Virus record (IMG/VR): IMGVR_UViG_3300037225_000449
Span: 1-23,391 of that record
Length of the DNA: 23,391 nucleotides
Direction: 5' to 3' (one strand)
Source: a virus
Part shown: one piece after another, positions 19,077 to 23,391 of the stretch
How the letters are laid out: each line of letters opens with the position of its first letter
Position numbering within the stretch: the first letter of the stretch is position 1
Made by a program: the position numbers and the translations under genes
The notes under the pieces: model-generated
Databases searched by the model: none
The model's input: the letters and a program-made list of their open reading frames with translations, nothing else
Told to the model about the DNA's origin: nothing

Positions 19077-19737
19077 AGAAGCACCAATTGGAACGCGGCA
19101 AGAAGTTTTTTCATTTGTGGCTTGGTGCGATAATCGGCGCACGAATGGTGTTGTTTCGGCACAGAAGTTGTCTGTTTAGCGGTCCATCAGAGCCACCAAC
19201 AGCCAGTGGGATAACGTGGTCCCACGTCACGTCGGTTGCCGATCCGCATTTCAAACACGTATCGCCAAGAATATTTTTCAAAGTTCTCAGATCGGATCCG
19301 CTACATCTGCCGAGAGCATTTCTTTTTGCTGCTCTTCGACGTTGCGTTGCAGCTATTCCTCTGCTTGGATCTGCGGCATATTTTTCTCTACATCTCTGGT
19401 TGATTTTATCTCTATTTCTTTTTCGATATTTTTTTGTCCATTCTCTCCATATTTTTTTCCCTCTGTCCGACTTCGTGTATTTCTTTCTCGCCTGCTTACG
19501 AACGCATTTCATTGAGCAGTATTTTTGCTTAGCAATGTGTTGTTTGAATTTTTCTCCGCAAACAGGGCACACTCTTTCTTCAAGAATTCTTCTCTGCCCC
19601 CGCATGTCCGCGTCGTATATTTTTTTCTTGCCCGCCCTCACTTCGAACGCGCACTTGTCATTACAATATCTTTGCGCTCTGTTTTGCGAGAAAAATATCT
19701 TCCCACAACAACGGCAAGTTCTCGGCTTGAGTTCCAT
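19073..19737 (-). pseudogene. HNH homing endonuclease, frameshifted and lacking the last catalytic segment
   Basis: The main frame (19737-19111) encodes two zinc ribbons (C8..C11/C25..C29; C57..C60/C74..C78), a Lys/Arg-rich spacer and most of an HNH domain (CLKCG, TWDHVIPLAVGGSDGPLNRQ), then ends abnormally in RNNTIRAPIIAPSHK. The expected tail, ADYRTKPQMKKLLAAFQLVL, is present in the next frame and runs to a stop at 19073. Compared with the two other HNH genes that have 12 residues between the ribbon Cys and ADYRT, only 20 bases remain here, so about 16 bases were lost, removing the final HNH His-Asn. The region is strikingly AT-rich. The gene starts directly after the upstream stop (TAAATG). 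Confidence 0.85.
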
Positions 19738-20115
19738 TTATTTTTCAAGAACGCGATGCAATTGGCTGTCACACTGGCGAGTCCCCATTCGGTGGCACAG
19801 TGACCGGTGCAACTTGATCGCGTCATGAAGACGAGCGACTTCGCTATCTACCGAAGATGCTTCTTTTGTCTCTGCCATCAGCGCAAGACCAATCAGATCG
19901 TTCAACCTTCTCACCTCGGCTTCGAGCTCCACAACCCGTCTTCGGTCGCTGGCGGCGGCCACCATGGCCATCTCGTCGACCGGGGCGGCCGGCACAACAT
20001 CATTCACCGCCGCCTCAACGTCCGCATAGTCTATCGCGTGCCCGTCGCGCTTCTGCGCCCGAATGTGATCGATCACTTTTTCTGCCGTCTTCTTCCCAAC
20101 CTTCTTCGCAGTCAT
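19738..20115 (-). CDS. Hypothetical protein with coiled-coil segment
   Basis: A 125-residue protein starting MTAKKVGKKTAEKVIDHIRA (AAAGGAGAAGAGGCG upstream). After the basic N-terminus comes 'DGHAIDYADVEAAVNDVVPA' and then a leucine-spaced helix SDRRRVVELEAEVRRLNDLI (about 57-80) predicted as coiled coil, and a His/Arg-rich tail. It overlaps the upstream gene by four bases (ATGA). No family recognised; a DNA-associated role is possible from the basic ends. Confidence 0.6.
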   Translation of the reverse strand: MTAKKVGKKTAEKVIDHIRAQKRDGHAIDYADVEAAVNDVVPAAPVDEMAMVAAASDRRRVVELEAEVRRLNDLIGLALMAETKEASSVDSEVARLHDAIKLHRSLCHRMGTRQCDSQLHRVLEK

Positions 20116-20426
20116 CGCCTCTTCTCCTTTTTGGCCGCACGCGCCCCGGCAAGGCACACGCGCGTCCACGCCAAACTTTTCTTCACCGACTCATCCCGAC
20201 TCATCGGCGCGCCCACCGCATGAAAGACCTCGGCGTCACGCAGTTGCGGCCGCGGCACGTCCTCCCGGTTGACCGACAGCCCCTCGCCCGCGCGCAGGTG
20301 CCGGCGCGCATACTCTGCGGCCGCCTCGACCGTCGACCGGCGGCAGACGACCCGACACCGGCGCTCGGCGCCCACAGCATAGGCCACAAAGTCAGCCACG
20401 GCGGCGCCCGGCCCAAAACGGCGCAC
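20112..20426 (-). CDS. Hypothetical phage protein
   Basis: A 104-residue basic protein from a GTG start at 20426 (VRRFGPGAAVADFVAYAVGA). The core 'FVAYAVGAERRCRVVCRRST' then 'VEAAAEYARRHLRAGEGLSV' looks like the small strand-helix proteins with an 'A.s.eeA...' pattern common in phages; the C-terminus is Lys/Arg-rich (KKSLAWTRVCLAGARAAKKE). The GTG start is uncertain because no good ribosome site is visible; it lies within the end of the ribbon-helix-helix-like gene (35-bp overlap). Confidence 0.55.
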   Translation of the reverse strand: MRRFGPGAAVADFVAYAVGAERRCRVVCRRSTVEAAAEYARRHLRAGEGLSVNREDVPRPQLRDAEVFHAVGAPMSRDESVKKSLAWTRVCLAGARAAKKEKRR

Positions 20427-20634
20427 GGTCGATCGTCATCGATGGCGAGTCGTCGATTTGCTCTAGCTGTTTTTTGCCCGACGTTGGCCGTGGTGACGCG
20501 CGGCGCACGGGGGTGACGTAGTTGCGTACCGCCCGCCCGACAAACCCGGCCATGGTCATCCCGCGCTCTCGGGCGAGCCGCTTGAAGTAGGCGTGATCGG
20601 TCGGGGGAACGTGGAGAACGGTGCGCCAGCCCAT
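20392..20634 (-). CDS. Ribbon-helix-helix-like small protein
   Basis: An 80-residue protein, MGWRTVLHVPPTDHAYFKRL followed by ARERGMTMAGFVGRAVRNYV: a short strand, then two helices with the 'RLARERGMTMAGFVGRAVRNY' spacing of Arc/CopG-type ribbon-helix-helix DNA binders. The remainder (about 45-80) is a basic, probably disordered tail. The ATG lies one base after the stop of the broken HNH gene. As a dimeric repressor-type fold it is a candidate to bind the dyads found in this window, but this is speculation. Confidence 0.6.
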   Translation of the reverse strand: MGWRTVLHVPPTDHAYFKRLARERGMTMAGFVGRAVRNYVTPVRRASPRPTSGKKQLEQIDDSPSMTIDRAPFWAGRRRG

Positions 20635-20635
20635 G

Positions 20636-21135
20636 TCACGCGGCCTCGGCAAACAACTGTAATTGGAACGCGGCAAAGATTTTTTTGAGCTGCGATGCGG
20701 TGCGGTAGTCTGCCGTAATGCGATGGCCCTTTTTTGAATTATGCGTCTTACACAAAAACTGGATGTTTGTTGGGTGATTTGTACCACCAGTGGCAAGCGA
20801 ATGGATGTGATCATCGCACACCTTGCCGCAACATTCCAATTTGTTTGGGTGCATGCAGGAATTTCCCATAATCACATGGAGCGTATGCAGGTCCAAGGCA
20901 CTAATCCTCCCCGGAGCTGCCGTCACCCTGGCCCGACGATGCAGTACTTCTTCTTTTTTTCTCGAGTCTCGAAGATTTTTCCGCACGCACACGTCACGAC
21001 ACGTAGCTCGTTGGCCCCTTTCCGCACGCTTTGTCTGTGATTGCCGGCTTTTATACTGCATGCCTTGCTGCATCTTATTTTTAGCTGATTATTGGTTTCA
21101 AATTCAGCACCGCACCATGAGCAGTTGCGCTTCAT
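20636..21135 (-). pseudogene. HNH homing endonuclease, frameshifted in the second zinc ribbon
   Basis: The first frame (MKRNCSWCGAEFETNNQLKI ..., ATG 21135 overlapping the upstream stop as ATGA) holds ribbon one (C5..C8/C21..) and the first half of ribbon two (CACGKIFETREKKKKYC), then stops at 20923. The HNH half, HRRARVTAAPGRISALDLHT ... CCGKVCDDHIHSLATGGTNH ... LCKTHNSKKGHRITADYRTA, lies in the -1 frame and ends at 20636. Seven consecutive A residues followed by G (20960-20953 on the minus strand) lie just before the frame change. The gene is AT-rich relative to its neighbours. It is most likely broken, though slippage at the A-run could join the halves. Confidence 0.8.
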
Positions 21136-21470
21136 GACCATGGCCTTTTTCCCACGCCATATTTTTCAAGCATGGCGTCGGCTTTTTTCTTCCTGGCCTT
21201 CTCTTTAGCTTCATCCACCCTCGCAGCAAAATGCTTGATGTTCTCGGATTCATTCGGAGCGCTATCGCCAGACTCTTGCAGGACGGCTTCGTTGTGCAAT
21301 TCGTTATGTTTCAAGCAACGCCAACGTCCATCAAAACCGGCGATGGCGGCTCCAGTGATCTGTGTTTCACAATCAACACATTTGGGCATATCCTGTTGCC
21401 GCGTCACCCCGCGCTCGAGTCGTTTCTGAATCGCCGGACTGGGGAGCCTGACCTGCTTGGTTATCGCCAT
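21132..21470 (-). CDS. Hypothetical protein with CxxC motif
   Basis: A 112-residue protein starting MAITKQVRLPSPAIQKRLER with an AAGGGATCCCTG site. A 'CVDCETQITGAAIAGFDGRW' then RCLKHN segment (about 31-56) could form a single zinc site (C-x2-C ... C-x2-H). The C-terminal half is highly charged (NIKHFAARVDEAKEKARKKK), likely helical. It shares one base with the upstream stop (TGATG) and overlaps the HNH start by four bases. Function unknown. Confidence 0.6.
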   Translation of the reverse strand: MAITKQVRLPSPAIQKRLERGVTRQQDMPKCVDCETQITGAAIAGFDGRWRCLKHNELHNEAVLQESGDSAPNESENIKHFAARVDEAKEKARKKKADAMLEKYGVGKRPWS

Positions 21471-21748
21471 CAGGGATCCCTTGTACCGCTCGGCCCGTTT
21501 TTGCACAACCCCAATTCGTCGCCGGTGCACACATGCAAGATCGTGCCGACCGGACGGATGTGCACCATGGCGGTCTGCCCGTCGGGCCCGGTGTAGCGCA
21601 GCCAGCAGAGGCAGTCGGGGGACGGACCCGTGATGTCGACCAGCGACTGCGGCGGCTCGGCGAGCTCAACGGTGGGCGGTGGCAATGTTGGCGCATGGGC
21701 GGCCAATGACCAGAGCGACGCAATGAGCATGACGACGGTGAAACGCAT
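21470..21748 (-). CDS. Small exported protein
   Basis: A 92-residue protein with a predicted signal peptide MRFTVVMLIASLWSLAAHA followed by a Pro-rich segment (PTLPPPTVELAEPPQSLV). The mature part is strand-rich with four cysteines (CLCW, VCTGDELGLC), consistent with disulfides outside the cytoplasm. The start at 21748 lies five bases after the stop of the VRR-NUC gene; the ribosome site is weak. Not lipobox-bearing, so not an obvious outer spanin. Function unknown. Confidence 0.6.
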   Translation of the reverse strand: MRFTVVMLIASLWSLAAHAPTLPPPTVELAEPPQSLVDITGPSPDCLCWLRYTGPDGQTAMVHIRPVGTILHVCTGDELGLCKNGPSGTRDP

Positions 21749-21752
21749 CGGG

Positions 21753-22166
21753 CTATTGTCGGGCGGTTGATGGGGTTGTTGCCTGGTCTTGCGGCCGCAC
21801 ATAGCCCATCCGGCGCAACATGGCCACCGCCTCGGCGGCGCCCGAGGCAAAACCTCCCGCCCACCCATTGGCCTGCAGCAGCCGGTCCCACGCGATTTGA
21901 AACGGCGAACGCTGGCCGCCGTCGCGGCGCTTCATCTCGACATATGCCGCTGGCGCGCTCGGCACTGCTGGCGGACGAGTGACGATGATTATATCCGGGA
22001 CGCCCCGACGCTGGCCCATGGCCTTGAGTTTGGCCCCATCCCTGGCGCTGCACTTGCGCTCGTTCGGCACGTGGAAGTACGCGACGACCGGCCGGCAGGC
22101 ATCCAAGTAGGCGATGACCGCGATTTGTTCCGCGTTCTCGGAAGGCTCACGCATGGTCGCGCTCAT
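21753..22166 (-). CDS. VRR-NUC domain nuclease
   Basis: A 137-residue protein matching the small stand-alone VRR-NUC phage nucleases (PD-(D/E)XK fold). Key pieces: 'EQIAVIAYLDACRPVVAYFH' with the N-terminal Glu13, GVPDIIIV (Asp58 in the GVPD motif), AAYVEMKR (Glu77-x-Lys79), and Q90 in SPFQIAWDRLLQANGW. All active-site residues are present. Such enzymes act on branched or structured DNA in replication or recombination; in phages they often sit among replication genes, as here. The ATG at 22154 is an alternative start four codons in. No strong Shine-Dalgarno at either. Confidence 0.85.
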   Translation of the reverse strand: MSATMREPSENAEQIAVIAYLDACRPVVAYFHVPNERKCSARDGAKLKAMGQRRGVPDIIIVTRPPAVPSAPAAYVEMKRRDGGQRSPFQIAWDRLLQANGWAGGFASGAAEAVAMLRRMGYVRPQDQATTPSTARQ

Positions 22167-22196
22167 GCACTGACGGCGGTTGGTCGGTGATGGGCA

Positions 22197-22280
22197 TCAG
22201 CGCACCCCGGCTTCGAGCGCCATCTTGGCGCAGATCCATCCGGTCTGACGTGTGGATGTGTTGCAGTTTGGCTTTCTCAT
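22197..22280 (-). CDS. Possible 27-residue peptide
   Basis: MRKPNCNTSTRQTGWICAKM followed by ALEAGVR. A good ribosome site (GGAGAGAGGCGA) precedes the ATG, which overlaps the stop of the upstream frame as ATGA (22277-22280). Two cysteines. Too short to assign; supported only by its translation signals and its place in a coupled run. Confidence 0.35.
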   Translation of the reverse strand: MRKPNCNTSTRQTGWICAKMALEAGVR

Positions 22281-22597
22281 TCGCCTCTCTCCGCAAACTC
22301 GTCATTTTTGTGATCTCTGGGCACATACAGACCCCATACAGACCGCATCCGTTCCAAATACAAACCCGCGTGCAGGGGAGGGGGGAGGATCGGCCCTAGG
22401 GATACCGGAATACGGGCCAATTCCCCCCTTGTCGATTTCGGGTCAGTGGACAACCTAATCTCTGACCGTTGTTCTTCGGTTAACCTGAACCTACCGATAT
22501 AATTTTTTCTCATGTACGCCAAACGTTTACATCGGTTCCCAGTCATGGGGGACAATTCTCTTTTTGAGCACCCGGAGCAAGCGGTTAATTGTTGCAT
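22277..22597 (-). CDS. Hypothetical protein with possible helix-turn-helix segment
   Basis: A 106-residue frame from ATG 22597 (MQQLTACSGCSKRELSPMTG). An ATG at 22513 (MRKNYIGRFRLTEEQRSEIR) is an alternative start. The middle 'RLTEEQRSEIRLSTDPKSTR' then GELARI reads like the first helices of a phage helix-turn-helix (LT.EQR.EI......ELA), but the expected recognition helix is replaced by Pro-rich sequence (PVSLGPILPPPLHAGLYLER), so the gene may be altered. It overlaps the next small frame by four bases. It is the first gene after the long non-coding region. Confidence 0.45.
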   Translation of the reverse strand: MQQLTACSGCSKRELSPMTGNRCKRLAYMRKNYIGRFRLTEEQRSEIRLSTDPKSTRGELARIPVSLGPILPPPLHAGLYLERMRSVWGLYVPRDHKNDEFAERGE

Positions 22598-22635
22598 GAT
22601 CTTCCCGTAGGTCACAGCCCAGCGCGTGGCTTGCC

Positions 22636-22696
22636 TGCTACAGCGATTGCCGCCGCGCCGAGCTGTGTCAAAAATGTGGAGTTGTTCGCTGTAGCA
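22636..22696. repeat. Perfect 11-bp inverted repeat
   Basis: TGCTACAGCGA (22636-22646) and TCGCTGTAGCA (22686-22696) are exact complements separated by 39 bp. The inner TGCTACA/TGTAGCA part recurs with similar spacing at 12563-12628. The arms are too far apart for an efficient terminator and no T-run follows, so a pair of protein-binding sites is more likely than a hairpin. Confidence 0.6.
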
Positions 22697-22797
22697 TGTT
22701 CCGGTTATCGCAGCTTCCGAGGCGGTTGTCCAGTGAAAATCACCGGCGTGGCCTTGGTGTGGCAAAATGCAATGCAAAATGCAAGGAGCAGCTTCCG

Positions 22798-22941
22798 GTA
22801 GTCAGTGTTTATCTAATCTTTTCAACCATCTTACTGTTTGGTAGTCAGTCGGTAGTCAATTTTGACGCACTGCATTATTTCGTTTTTCTTTTTACTAACA
22901 AGGACATATAGTATAAGTAGTCAAAGTAGTCAAAGTAATCA
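22798..22941 (+). repeat. Iteron-like GTAGTCA direct repeats
   Basis: GTAGTCA occurs at 22798-22804, 22841-22847, 22852-22858, 22917-22923 and 22926-22932, with a variant GTAATCA at 22935-22941; the last three form a 9-bp tandem (GTAGTCAAA). One inverted copy, TGACTAC, lies at 23016-23022. The density in 225 bp is far above expectation for a 7-mer. Confidence 0.6.
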
Positions 22942-22950
22942 TTATAAATA

Positions 22951-23000
22951 GCATATATACGCGCGCGCGCCCGCGCACGCGCGCATGTGCATGTACACAC
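22951..23000. repeat. Alternating purine-pyrimidine tract
   Basis: Fifty bases of strict purine-pyrimidine alternation (GC, AT and GT/AC steps) broken only at 22970-22972. Such tracts favour left-handed Z-DNA under negative supercoiling. It lies immediately beside the iteron-like repeats and a perfect minus-strand TATAAT. Confidence 0.7.
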
Positions 23001-23081
23001 CCTATTTTTTGAAATTGACTACCGAGAAAGTAAATGAAAAGATACTAATAAAATCAGCAGTTAAGACGGTTGTCACAATAG

Positions 23082-23391
23082 TCACTCGGTTACTATGTCG
23101 ACTTCCGGGACCGCGTTTCGCTTCAACTGGACAACCTGCGTAACCAGCCCACATATCTTCTGGTAGCCGTATGTTTTACGCTGTGCACTAACTTTTAGCC
23201 ACCCGCGATCCCCCCAAAGTCGTATGCACGCCCTGGCGTCGTAGCCGGCCTTATGGAGCTCTTCGATGAGGCGCTCGGGGAGAAAGTTGATGGTCGACCA
23301 CGTAGCGCCATCACCCGTCCAATGACCGAGCCATCCCTGTTGTGGGGCTTTTATTTCTCCGTTTTCGGTTTCTGTGCGTTGACCGTAGAAC
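23082..23391 (-). CDS. Probable phage primase/helicase, C-terminal end (partial, runs off right edge)
   Basis: The frame is open from the right edge to a TGA at 23082, giving 102 residues with no start in the window. The sequence 'GWLGHWTGDGATWSTINFLP', 'ERLIEELHKAGYDARACIRL' and 'WGDRGWLKVSAQRKTYGYQK' followed by ICGLV matches the C-terminal region of phage/plasmid DUF927-type replication ATPases as I remember it: a helix predicting 'L.e.G.d....l..Wa.rGWL' and then a strand pair. The gene orientation agrees with all others. Functional call is tentative because only the tail is seen. Confidence 0.55.
   Translation of the reverse strand, partial: FYGQRTETENGEIKAPQQGWLGHWTGDGATWSTINFLPERLIEELHKAGYDARACIRLWGDRGWLKVSAQRKTYGYQKICGLVTQVVQLKRNAVPEVDIVTE

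Larger units (their letters stand above)
22598..23081. promoter_or_regulatory. 484-bp non-coding region, candidate origin or control region
   Basis: No coding sequence is convincing on either strand. The stretch turns AT-rich after about 22800 and contains, left to right, an 11-bp inverted repeat, a duplicated GCAAAATGCA run (22763-22783), six GTAGTCA-type repeats, a perfect TATAAT on the minus strand (22946-22941), minus-strand TTGACT boxes inside the repeats, and a 50-bp alternating purine-pyrimidine tract. The combination of iteron-like repeats and AT-rich DNA beside a probable primase gene suggests a replication origin or main regulatory region. Confidence 0.45.

Noticed and set aside
22696-22911. 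A 71-codon plus-strand frame in the non-coding region
   Set aside because: No ribosome site, low-complexity end and it runs through the repeats; orientation opposes all other genes.

Overview
The window reads as the packaging and head-assembly half, plus part of the early and accessory region, of a tailed dsDNA phage or prophage (Caudoviricetes). Every gene I can support lies on the minus strand, so the map is read right to left. No host gene, integrase, rRNA or tRNA is visible. Most of the DNA is GC-rich, and the promoters look sigma70-like, which fits a proteobacterial host, but the host cannot be named from this sequence. 

Layout in the direction of transcription. (1) 23391-22598: the C-terminal end of a probable primase/helicase, then about 480 bp of AT-rich non-coding DNA with GTAGTCA repeats, a 50-bp alternating purine-pyrimidine tract and a perfect 11-bp inverted repeat; this is a candidate origin or control region. 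(2) 22597-15783: tightly packed small accessory genes, many joined by ATGA overlaps. They include a VRR-NUC nuclease, a ribbon-helix-helix-like protein, a glycosyltransferase, a DUF5131 (Gp37/Gp68) radical-SAM-like protein, a membrane peptide, two broken HNH endonuclease genes, and a hexanucleotide tract that encodes an Arg-Gly repeat. (3) 15696-12660: small terminase, then large terminase interrupted by an intein. (4) 12522-11267: an exported protein of unknown function and an intact HNH endonuclease, both apparently inserted between terminase and portal. (5) 11197-1: portal, small protein, MuF-like head morphogenesis protein, an exported fibre-repeat protein, a multidomain XkdF-type protease, scaffold, two tandem decoration proteins, major capsid protein, a terminator, then head-completion and neck genes running off the left edge.

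The most unusual element is in the large terminase. The gene carries a complete 345-residue intein placed just before the Walker B motif. Inside it, in the +1 frame, a 274-residue zinc-ribbon HNH endonuclease has its own ATG and Shine-Dalgarno sequence and ends four bases past the downstream splice junction. The homing nuclease is therefore encoded across the intein's own C-terminal splicing motifs in another frame, instead of being an in-frame domain. Three further HNH genes of the same general design (zinc ribbons followed by HNH) occur in the window, one intact and two frameshifted, so the genome has been invaded repeatedly.

Other points of note: three promoters with the same architecture (TTGACA, 16-bp spacer, TAnnnT) carry a shared dyad, TAGCAC-N5-GTGCTA, between their core elements, and one of them appears to make a leaderless mRNA. 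The prohead protease is fused to 2H-phosphoesterase-like and uracil-DNA-glycosylase-like domains. A fibre-repeat protein inside the head cluster carries a signal peptide.
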